This document shows, piece after piece, positions 34,551-42,018 of a DNA stretch of 64,000 bases; position 1 is the first letter of the stretch, and each line of letters opens with the position of its first letter. The stretch is taken from positions 124,001-188,000 of the forward strand of contig JAOSJM010000001.1 of NCBI GenBank assembly GCA_027494165.1. The letters run 5' to 3'. Both the position numbers and the translations under genes were made by a program. Source of the stretch: Acidimicrobiia bacterium. GTDB lineage: Bacteria > Actinomycetota > Acidimicrobiia > IMCC26256 > JAOSJM01. The notes under the pieces were generated by a model. That model searched no databases. It saw nothing but the letters and a program-made list of their open reading frames with translations, and was not told the origin of the DNA.

Positions 34551-36091
34551 GTGGCCGCGGAGCGCGAGAGGACGAGGGCGGCCTCCTCGTCGCGGGTCAG
34601 GCGCCAGAGCGCGCCGGCGCAACCGACCAACAGGAACGTGAGGCCGGTGATCATGGGGAAGCTCAGGGCGTCGAAGGTGGCGAAGCACACACCGCTCACG
34701 GCGATCGCCGCCGCGAGGGACTGGCCCAGGTCGCGGGTCACCGGATCGGCGCTGCGGTGCCGGGCGCCCCGGGCCAGGGTCATGCCCACCACGAAGATCG
34801 AGGCCAGCGCCAGGACGCCGAGCACTCCGGTCTCGATGAGCGACATGAGGTACTGGTTGTCGATGAAGAAGTAGCCCTCGGGGTGGAACGTGCGGAACCC
34901 CCGGCCGAAGACCGGCCGCTGGACGAACTCGCGCAGGCCGCTCGCGTAGTCCGCGGTCCGGGTCGTGTAGCTGACGTCGCTCTCGATCTCCGTGAACAGC
35001 TCGACGATCGCGGTCACGAGACCGGGCCAGGCGACCTGGACCGCGACCATGAACGCGCCCCCCGTCACGACGGCCGCGAAGCGGCGCCGGGCGCTCCAGG
35101 CGGGGAGGAGCATCACGGCGGCCACCGCGACGCCGACCACCGCGGTCCTCGACACCGACGTCGGGATGGCGGCACCGATGAGCACGACCGGAGCCCACCG
35201 GCGGATCCGTTGCACGCCGAAGGGCCCGCGGAGCGCGAAGTGGAGCGCGAGGGGGAGCAGCGCGCAGAGGACGACGGCGTACTCGATGGGGTGGTACGCC
35301 GTGCCGGCGACGCGCCGGAAGCCCTCCCGGGTCTGGATGAAGGTGAACTGGTTGACCGTTCCGAGGCCGGGGACGTGGATCTTCGCCGCGAGGTCGAAGC
35401 CGAACGCGAACTGCACGAGACCGACGACCGCGACGAAGGCCCCGATCCAGACGGTGCGTCGCAGGAGCGTGTCGAGCCGGTCGCGCGACAGCACGCCGTC
35501 GGCGGCGAGGAGGGCCAGCCCCGCGGCGGACAGCATCACGACGAGCCCCCGGTCGGCGGCCCGGGCCTCCACGCCGGGAAGGGGTCGCGTCCACGCGGCC
35601 GCGTAGCTCGCCAACGTCGCCCAGCCCCAGACGAGGATGGCGATGCGGACCGGCTGCCGTTCCCGGGCGAGGCCGAGCGTGGGCACGATCCGGGCGTTGA
35701 TCCACAGCCAGGCCGCCGCCAGCCCGATCATCGTGGCCGGCGTGGCCGATCCACCCAGAGGGGTGATCACCTGGGGGGACGGGATGACGAAGGCGGCGAC
35801 GAGGAAGAGGGTGAGGAACGACGTGACGTCCCTCCGGCTCCGGAGGAGCGCCGCCGCGCCGATGAAGCTCAGGGCGAGGAACGCGCCCAGGGCCGGCTCG
35901 AGCACGGCGACGAGACCGGCCGTGAGGAGGGAGGCCACGAACGCCATCGACGTGAGACCCCGGTGGTGCGGCTCGCCGGGCTGCTCGAACGTGACCACCG
36001 CCGGCGGTGCCGCGGGGGGCTTCACCGGTCGGGCCGCCAGCACCGCGGGGACGCGCGGGTCCCGACCCCGATCCTCGTCCCTTCGGCTCAC
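34547..36091 (-). CDS. O-antigen ligase/polymerase-like membrane protein (Wzy-type)
   Basis: 514 residues with about ten hydrophobic segments (FVASLLTAGLVAVLEPALG, ATMIGLAAAWLWINARI, VWIGAFVAVVGLVQFAFGF and others) and the large periplasmic loop of the Wzy_C superfamily with VFGRGFRTFHPEGYFFIDNQ and YLMSLIETGVLGVLAL. It should polymerise or ligate the exported repeat units. ATG 36091 is followed by a ~45-residue cytoplasmic tail. Neighbouring Wzz-like and flippase genes support the Wzy assignment. Polymerase versus ligase cannot be separated from sequence alone. Confidence 0.83.
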   Translation of the reverse strand: MSRRDEDRGRDPRVPAVLAARPVKPPAAPPAVVTFEQPGEPHHRGLTSMAFVASLLTAGLVAVLEPALGAFLALSFIGAAALLRSRRDVTSFLTLFLVAAFVIPSPQVITPLGGSATPATMIGLAAAWLWINARIVPTLGLARERQPVRIAILVWGWATLASYAAAWTRPLPGVEARAADRGLVVMLSAAGLALLAADGVLSRDRLDTLLRRTVWIGAFVAVVGLVQFAFGFDLAAKIHVPGLGTVNQFTFIQTREGFRRVAGTAYHPIEYAVVLCALLPLALHFALRGPFGVQRIRRWAPVVLIGAAIPTSVSRTAVVGVAVAAVMLLPAWSARRRFAAVVTGGAFMVAVQVAWPGLVTAIVELFTEIESDVSYTTRTADYASGLREFVQRPVFGRGFRTFHPEGYFFIDNQYLMSLIETGVLGVLALASIFVVGMTLARGARHRSADPVTRDLGQSLAAAIAVSGVCFATFDALSFPMITGLTFLLVGCAGALWRLTRDEEAALVLSRSAAT

Positions 36092-36131
36092 GACCTGGCG
36101 GCCGCCCCGAGGTCCGGGAGCGGCACGTGCC

Positions 36132-36989
36132 TCATCGCCGCGCCCGCGTGGCCCGGGTCCGTTCGGGGAGGCTCCTCGCGGTCTCCTCGGCCTCGCTCGG
36201 CTCCGCCGCCTGCCCGCCGTTCCCGGAGCCGGCGGACCGGCCCTGGGCCGCGACCGGCTCCGCCCTCACCCGGGGTCGGCCCGGCCCGGCGACGGGCAGC
36301 ATCGTGTCCCCGGCGGGCTCGGACTCCTCGGGGGCGCCCTCGTCGTCCCCCTCGCCCGGGCCCGCGGCCTCCTCGAGCCGGCGGCGACGACCGGCGTCGA
36401 AGCTCTCGAGGACGAAGGCGAGGCTCACGGCCGCGGCCCCGCCGAGGAGGACGACGATGGCGAGGACCCGGTACCGGGCCGTGTTCTGCTCGACGGCCTG
36501 GTCGGCCACGGTGAGGGCGCGGGACTGGATCCAGGTGTCCTCCGACGCCCCCGAGTCCTCCTGTTGGTCCTCGAGCTCGGTCTGGATCCGGGTCACGAGC
36601 TCCCGGATCGTGGCCAGGGCGACCTCGGGGTCGGTGGTGTCGACCGAGAGCTCGAGCGTGGGCGCCAGCACGGCCCGGGTGGGGTCGTAGGGCGCCACGA
36701 TCCGGTATTCACCGCTCAGGCCCTCGTCGAGGAAGGCCTGGCGCTGGTCGTCGGCGTCGAGCACCTGGCCGATGAGCGTGGCCGTGGTCTGGAGCGCGGG
36801 GTTGAAGCCGCTCCACGGGTTGGCGGCGCCACCCTCGCTCGGCGGGAGGAAGACGACCGAGCCCCGGGCCGAGTACGTGGGAGAGATCCGCGTCGAGATG
36901 AGGAACGCGGCCGCGACGGTGAGCAGGAGGACGGGCAGCACCACCGCCCACCGGCGGAAGATGATCTTGACGGCGGTGAGGAGGTCCAT
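36132..36989 (-). CDS. Wzz-like chain-length determinant protein
   Basis: 285 residues. An N-terminal membrane helix (WAVVLPVLLLTVAAAFLIS) is followed by the TYSARGSVVFLPPS extracellular segment, a mostly helical periplasmic domain and a second helix (VLAIVVLLGGAAAVSLAFVL), the two-helix layout of polysaccharide co-polymerases. The ~75-residue cytoplasmic tail is Pro/Glu/Arg-rich. No BY-kinase ATP-binding motif is present, unlike many actinobacterial CpsC/CpsD fusions. It lies 40 bases upstream of the Wzy-like gene in the same direction and probably controls its chain length. Confidence 0.82.
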   Translation of the reverse strand: MDLLTAVKIIFRRWAVVLPVLLLTVAAAFLISTRISPTYSARGSVVFLPPSEGGAANPWSGFNPALQTTATLIGQVLDADDQRQAFLDEGLSGEYRIVAPYDPTRAVLAPTLELSVDTTDPEVALATIRELVTRIQTELEDQQEDSGASEDTWIQSRALTVADQAVEQNTARYRVLAIVVLLGGAAAVSLAFVLESFDAGRRRRLEEAAGPGEGDDEGAPEESEPAGDTMLPVAGPGRPRVRAEPVAAQGRSAGSGNGGQAAEPSEAEETARSLPERTRATRARR

Positions 36990-37141
36990 GCCGGGAGGCG
37001 GTCCTCGCTTGAGAGCGGTCGGCCGGGTCGTGGTCGTCGTCGGTGGGGCGCGCCCGCAGGCATCACCCGGCGCGGCAGACCGGCGACGGTCACCACGCTC
37101 CGCTCATGTTACCGCCGCCCGGAGGGGCATCGGAACGCACC

Positions 37142-38390
37142 TCACCCGGGGTCGATCCGGAGCACCCCCTCGGCGGACAGCACGTAGAGCTCGCCGGTTC
37201 GGTCCTCCCCGAAGCTGGTCGGGCCGCGCGTCGCGACGCCCAGGTCGGCCTCGACGAGGACGCCGTCCTCGACGCGCAGGGCGCGGATCGTGCCGTCGCA
37301 GTAGTCGGTGAAGAGGTAGGCGCCGGCGAGCTGGGGGATCCGGGGTCCGCGGTACACGTAGCCGCCCGTCACCGAGCACCCCTCGGAGTGTGGGTACTCG
37401 AACACGGGGGGCACCGCTCCGGGCGGGGGCGCCCCCCGGAACTCGTGGGTCCCTTCGAGGAGGTTCCAGCCCAGGTTGGCGCCGGCGGCCGCCCCCGCGG
37501 GGATGAGGTCGATCTCCTCCCAGCGGTTCTGGCCCACGTCGCCGATCCAGAGGTCCCCGGTCGCGCGGTCGAACGAGAAGCGCCACGGGTTGCGCAGGCC
37601 GTAGACCCAGATCTCGGGGCGGGCGCCCTCGACCCCGACGAACGGGTTGTCCGCCGGCACCGCGTACGGCCCGGAGCCGGCGGCCCGCGGATCGAGGCGG
37701 AGGATCTTGCCCAGGAGGGTTCCCAGCGACTGACCGTTCCCCCCGGGAGCGTGGCCGCGACCCTCGTCGCCGGCCCCGCCCCCGTCGCCGAGGCCGAGGT
37801 AGAGCAGGCCGTCGGGTCCGGAAGCCGAGCTGGCCGCCGTTGTGGTTCCCCTGGGGCTGGTCCACGGCGAGCACCTGGCGCCGGGACGCGACGTCGACCC
37901 TCCCGTCGTCGCCCACCGCCAGCTCGTCGACGCGGGTGTCGCCCTCCCGGTTGGTGTAGTGGACGTACAGGTGGCCGCCGTCGGGCGCGAAGTCGAGGCC
38001 CAGGAGCCCGCGCTCGCCGCCGGCCCCCACGAGATCGGTGAGGTCGAGCACGGGCTCGTCGACGAGCTCGCCGTCCGCGACCGCCCGGATCCGTCCCTCC
38101 TGCTCGGCGACGTAGAGGGTGTCGGCCCCGGGCCGGACGGCCAGGGCCGTGGGCTCGTCGAGGTCGGCCACGGGGGTCAGCTGCACCCGGACGTCGGCCA
38201 GCGGGGCCGTCGGGCCCGCCGTCGTGTTCGTCGGCGGTTCCGAGGCCGGGGGTCCCGACGGAGCGGGCGCCGTCACCGTCGGGGGAGGCGCGAGGGACGA
38301 CGGGGAGGATTCCGGGCCGTCGTCGCCGTCGCTGCAGCCGGCCAGGAGCAGCATGAGAGCGGTGACGAGGGCTGGGGCGGGGCGCGACAC
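37142..38390 (-). CDS. PQQ-dependent aldose sugar dehydrogenase-like lipoprotein (frameshifted)
   Basis: Six-bladed propeller of the glucose/sorbosone dehydrogenase family. The lipoprotein signal LVTALMLLLAGCSD is followed by a Thr/Pro linker. The domain has PTALAVRPGADTLYVAEQEGRI, RGLLGLDFAPDGGHLYVHY and NHNGGQLGF, then, after a frame change at 37820-37821 (one extra base), NPFVGVEGARPEIWVYGLRNPWRFS, GQNRWEEIDLI and VTGGYVYRG. Corrected length about 416 residues. GTG 38390 follows a TACCGT -10 by 8 bases and has no Shine-Dalgarno. Expected to oxidise aldoses outside the membrane if PQQ is available; no PQQ biosynthesis genes are in the window. Confidence 0.82.
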
Positions 38391-38398
38391 GGAGCCGA

Positions 38399-38404
38399 AC
38401 GGTA
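38399..38404 (-). promoter_or_regulatory. -10 element, probable leaderless promoter (sugar dehydrogenase)
   Basis: Minus-strand TACCGT, 8 bases before the GTG at 38390. Together with the plus-strand element at 38444 it forms a compact divergent promoter within 66 bases. Confidence 0.5.
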
Positions 38405-38443
38405 CCGGGCTCCCGGCGGGTCCGGCCGCGCGGACCGGCCGCC

Positions 38444-38449
38444 TACCAT
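38444..38449 (+). promoter_or_regulatory. -10 element, probable leaderless promoter (apgM)
   Basis: TACCAT ends 7 bases before ATG 38457 and has no Shine-Dalgarno behind it. This favours ATG 38457 over the ATG at 38448, which lies inside the hexamer. Confidence 0.5.
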
Positions 38450-38456
38450 GGCCTCG

Positions 38457-39614
38457 ATGCGCTACGTCGTGCTCGTCCCCGACGGCTGCGCCGACGAGCC
38501 GCTCCCCGAGCTCCACGGCCGCACCCCGCTCGAGGTGGCGGCCATGCCCCACCTGGCCGCGCTGGCCTCCGCGGCGAGGTCGGGAGCGCGTCGGTCATCC
38601 CGCCCGGCCTCCCCGCCGGGGAGCGACGTCGGGAACCTCGCCATCCTCGGCTACGACCCGGCCCGCTACCACACCGGCCGGGCTCCCATCGAGGCGGCCG
38701 CCATGGGCGTCGAGCTGGGACCCGACGAGGTCGCCTTCCGCTGCAACCTCGTCACCGTCGACGATGCGGGGACGATGGTCGACTTCGCCGCCGGGCATCC
38801 GTCCGACGAGCAGAGCCACGCGATCGTGGCAGCACTCGACCGGGTGCTCGGTGGCGACGGCGTGCGCTTCCACCCCGGCGTGGAGTACCGCCACCTGGTG
38901 GTGCTCCCCCGGGAGCTGGCCGACGCCGAGTGCATCCCCCCGCACGACCTCACCGGCCGGCGTGCCGTGGGCCCGAGCGGGCCGGCCGGCCCCAAGCTCG
39001 CCGCGCTGATGGAGGCCTCGCGCCCCGTGGTGCGCGAGGCAGCCGGTCGCGTGGGCTCGCGAGCGACCCAGATCTGGCTCTGGGGCCAGGGGGTGAAGCC
39101 GGTGCTCCCGGCGTTCCGGGAGCGCTACGGTCTCGAGGGCGCGCTCAGCTCGGCGGTGGACCTGGTCCGGGGGCTGGGGGTCCTCACCGGCCTGGAGGTC
39201 GTCGACGTCCCGGGCGCGACCGCCGGCTACGACAACGACTACGGCGCGCAGCGTGACGCCGGCCTGGCGAGCCTCGAGGACCGGCCGTTCTTCCTGCTCC
39301 ACGTCGAGGCCACCGACGAGGCGGGGCACCAGGGCGACGTCGAAGCCAAGGTCTCGGCGCTCGAGGCTTGGGACCGCGAGGTCATCGGCCCGATGGTGGC
39401 CGCCCTGACCGAGCGGGGCCGGTTCCGGCTCCTGCTCCTCCCCGACCACGCCACGCCGTGCACGGTGCGAACGCACACCGCCGTCCCGGTCCCGTTCCTG
39501 TTCGTCGACTCGGAGGTCGCGGGCCCCGGGGGCCGCTACTGCGAGGCGTCGGTCGCCGGCTCGGCGCCGGTGGCGGGCCATGGCCTGATGGCCCGGCTCG
39601 TCGCGCCCGCCTGA
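38457..39614 (+). CDS. apgM: 2,3-bisphosphoglycerate-independent phosphoglycerate mutase, archaeal type
   Basis: Interconverts 3- and 2-phosphoglycerate; alkaline-phosphatase superfamily. It opens MRYVVLVPDGCADEPLPEL with the metal-binding aspartate; the GSDVGNLAILGYDP segment carries the predicted serine nucleophile. HVEATDEAGHQGD and LLLPDHATPC provide the later metal ligands. 385 residues, normal length. Residues about 38-54 read as an atypical arginine-rich stretch (AARSGARRSSRPASPP). Two compensating indels, near 38569-38571 and in the G4 run 38618-38621, would restore RGEVGSASVIPPGLPAGSDV. ATG 38457 fits the leaderless promoter. It is the first gene of the cyclic-diphosphoglycerate operon and supplies its 2-phosphoglycerate. 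Confidence 0.9.
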   Translation: MRYVVLVPDGCADEPLPELHGRTPLEVAAMPHLAALASAARSGARRSSRPASPPGSDVGNLAILGYDPARYHTGRAPIEAAAMGVELGPDEVAFRCNLVTVDDAGTMVDFAAGHPSDEQSHAIVAALDRVLGGDGVRFHPGVEYRHLVVLPRELADAECIPPHDLTGRRAVGPSGPAGPKLAALMEASRPVVREAAGRVGSRATQIWLWGQGVKPVLPAFRERYGLEGALSSAVDLVRGLGVLTGLEVVDVPGATAGYDNDYGAQRDAGLASLEDRPFFLLHVEATDEAGHQGDVEAKVSALEAWDREVIGPMVAALTERGRFRLLLLPDHATPCTVRTHTAVPVPFLFVDSEVAGPGGRYCEASVAGSAPVAGHGLMARLVAPA

Positions 39615-39624
39615 GAGCCGTCCC

Positions 39625-39640
39625 GCGGACCGACGGTCCG
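39625..39640 (+). other. Short inverted repeat between apgM and cpgS
   Basis: CGGACCG and CGGTCCG abut around one A, which would fold as a 5-bp stem with a 5-base loop. It lies between the apgM stop and the TATCAT hexamer, so it could be a partial terminator or an operator. Weak. Confidence 0.3.
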
Positions 39641-39649
39641 TCCGGGCGG

Positions 39650-39655
39650 TATCAT
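39650..39655 (+). promoter_or_regulatory. -10 element upstream of cpgS
   Basis: TATCAT, close to consensus, 11 bases before GTG 39667. It would give an almost leaderless cpgS transcript and allow cpgS-2pgk(-rho) to be expressed separately from apgM. Confidence 0.45.
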
Positions 39656-39666
39656 GGAGTGGTCTC

Positions 39667-41091
39667 GTGGTCGCCGTGCCCCGGAGGGCGCGGCGGGGCC
39701 CGGAGGCTCCTCCCACGTCCTCGCTTCCTCCCCTTCCTCCTCCTGCAGCCCGCGGGACCCTCGTCGTCGTCGACGGCGAGCACTACCCGCCGGTCCTGCG
39801 CGCCGGGATCGACCACCTCCACGCGACCGGGCACCGGGTGATCGGTGCGGTGCTCGTGGGCGGGTCGGAGAAGCTCGGGCCGGGCGAGGTGCCGGACCTG
39901 GGCGTCGAGGTGGTGACCGGGCCCGACGCCCTGGGGGCCCTGAGCGCGGCCCTGGAGCGGTTCTCGCCCGGCGAGGTCGTGGACCTCTCCGATCCCCCCG
40001 TCCTCGACGCCCGGACCCGGATGCGCCTGGCCGCCCACGCCCTGATCCGGGGGGTCCCGTACCGCGGGGCGGGGTTCGCCTTCGATCCGCCGCCCCGGGA
40101 GCCACTCGCCCGCAAGCCGAGCCTCGCGGTCGTCGGCACGGGGAAGCGGACGGGGAAGACCGCGATCTCCGCCGCGGTGGCCCGGACGTTGCTGCGGGCG
40201 GGTCGGGGCCCGGTCGTCGTGGCCATGGGTCGTGGAGGCCCCGCGGACCCCGAGCTCGTGGAGCCCGGGGCCTTCGACCTGAGTCCCGAGGGGCTACTCG
40301 CGCTGGCCGACGCGGGCCGACACGCCGCGAGCGACCACCTCGAGACCGCGCTCACGTCGTCGGTCGTGACGATCGGCACGAGGCGCTGCGGCGGCGGCCT
40401 CGCCGGCGCGCCCGGTCCCAGCACGTTCGCCCGGGGTGTGGCGCTGGCCAACGAGCGCCCCGAGCCGCTGATGATCCTCGAGGGCTCGGGGACCGCCATC
40501 CCGCCGGTGCGCGCCGACGCCACGATCTGCGTGGTCCCCGCCGACGCCGATCCCGAGCTGGTGACCGGGTACCTCGGTGCCTACGCCCTGTTGCTGAGCG
40601 ACCTCGTCGTCGTTACACTTCCCGACGACCCGCCGTCCCGTCCGGGCGACGTGCGGTCCCTGGCCCTGCTCGAAGAGCGCGTCGGGGAGGTCGCTCCCGA
40701 GGCACCGGTCCTCCGTACGGTGCTGCGGCCCTGGCCGTTGCGGCCTGTGGCCGACCGGCCGGTCTTCTTTGCCACGACCGCCCCCGAGCCCGTGGCGGCT
40801 CGGTTGGCGTCCCATCTGGAGGCGCAGCACTGCGCAACCGTCGTCGGTTGGTCCAGCCAGCTCGCGAACCGTCCTCGGCTCACCGAGGACCTCGCACGCG
40901 CGCCCGGAGCCGAGGTGCTCGTCACCGAGCTCAAGGCCGCTGCGGTCGACGTGGCGACGCGCGTCGCGCTGGAGCGCGGGATGGAGGTCGTGTACTGCGA
41001 CAACCGCCCCGTCCCGGGCGAGCCGTTCGAGCGGGCGGTCGAGGCGCTGGCGGATGTCGCGCAGGCTCGGTTCAGGGGGTCCGATCGATGA
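39667..41091 (+). CDS. cpgS: Cyclic 2,3-diphosphoglycerate synthetase
   Basis: Closes 2,3-diphosphoglycerate to the cyclic trianionic pyrophosphate using ATP. 474 residues. After a disordered ~30-residue start comes TLVVVDGEHYPPVLRAGIDH, the characteristic opening of the family, then a P-loop in AVVGTGKRTGKTAISAAVAR near residue 155, MGRGGPADPELVEP, and VVCDNR-like VVYCDNRPVPGEP near the end. The enzyme is known from methanogens such as Methanothermus fervidus. Adjacent 2-phosphoglycerate kinase and mutase genes make the assignment much stronger than sequence recall alone. The start follows a TATCAT -10; the stop overlaps the kinase start (ATGA). Confidence 0.85.
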   Translation: MVAVPRRARRGPEAPPTSSLPPLPPPAARGTLVVVDGEHYPPVLRAGIDHLHATGHRVIGAVLVGGSEKLGPGEVPDLGVEVVTGPDALGALSAALERFSPGEVVDLSDPPVLDARTRMRLAAHALIRGVPYRGAGFAFDPPPREPLARKPSLAVVGTGKRTGKTAISAAVARTLLRAGRGPVVVAMGRGGPADPELVEPGAFDLSPEGLLALADAGRHAASDHLETALTSSVVTIGTRRCGGGLAGAPGPSTFARGVALANERPEPLMILEGSGTAIPPVRADATICVVPADADPELVTGYLGAYALLLSDLVVVTLPDDPPSRPGDVRSLALLEERVGEVAPEAPVLRTVLRPWPLRPVADRPVFFATTAPEPVAARLASHLEAQHCATVVGWSSQLANRPRLTEDLARAPGAEVLVTELKAAAVDVATRVALERGMEVVYCDNRPVPGEPFERAVEALADVAQARFRGSDR

Positions 41092-42018
41092 CCCACCGCC
41101 ACGTCGTCGTCGCCGACCAGGAGCACCAGCTCCCGTACTCGAAGGGCCTCATGGCCTCGGCCATCATGGCCACCGGGCTGACCCCTCCGCGCGCCTACCT
41201 CGTCGCCGAGGCGATCGAGGAGCGCCTGCACGACCAGGGGGCGACGGTCGTGACCCGGGCCGAGCTCCGATCGCTCGCCGAGCAGGTGCTCGTCGAGAAG
41301 GTGGGCCAGCGCTACGCCCGGGCCTTCGCCCGATGGCAGCTCGTGGGCTCGGTCGACCTCCCCCCTCGTGATCCTGATCGGCGGGGCCACCGGGGTCGGG
41401 AAGTCGACGATCGCCACGCAGCTCGCGGCGCGCCTCGGCATCACCCGCATCGTTCCGACCGACGCCATCCGGGAGGTGATGCGGGCGATGTTCAGCGAGG
41501 AGCTCATGCCGGCCCTGCACACCTCGTCGTTCGACGCCGAGCGCCTCGTTCGCCAGCCGGTGCCCCGTGGGGCCGATCCGACCATCGTCGGCTACCGCGA
41601 ACAGGCGGCCGCGGTGGCCGTCGGTGTCAGAGCGCTCGTCCGGCGTGCCATCATGGAGCGGACGGACCTGATCCTCGAGGGCGCTCACGTCGTCCCGGGG
41701 TTCCTCGACCTCACCGAGTTCGAGGGCGCAGTCGTCGTTCCGTTCGTCGTCACCGTCGACGACGAGGAGTTGCACCGCTCGCACTTCGCGCTGCGTGCGC
41801 ACGAGGGGCGCGGTCGCTCCTCGGAGCGGTACCTGCAGCACTTCGACAACATCCGGAAGATCCAGCGCTACGTGAAGTCGTTGGCCTTCCAGCACGGCAT
41901 GCCGATCGTTCCCTCCTACAACCTCGACGCCACGCTGTCGCAGGTGATCGAGCTCGTGGTGAGCGAGGCGACGCAAGCCGTGTCCACCGACCAGAACCGA
42001 CAAGGGGTGTCCCTATGA
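41088..42018 (+). CDS. 2-phosphoglycerate kinase (frameshifted)
   Basis: Phosphorylates 2-phosphoglycerate to 2,3-diphosphoglycerate, the precursor of the cyclic compound. An N-terminal ATP-cone domain (VADQEHQLPYSKGLMASAIMA, residues ~8-90) is followed by a P-loop kinase domain (ILIGGATGVGKSTIATQLAARL), PTDAIREVMRAMF and LILEGAHVVPG. The frame breaks at the C6 run around 41359-41365: one base fewer joins SVDLP to LVILIGGATG. Corrected length about 310 residues, as in methanogen 2PGK. ATG 41088 overlaps the cpgS stop; the stop overlaps the rho start (ATGA). The break sits between domains and is probably a sequence error. Confidence 0.86.
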
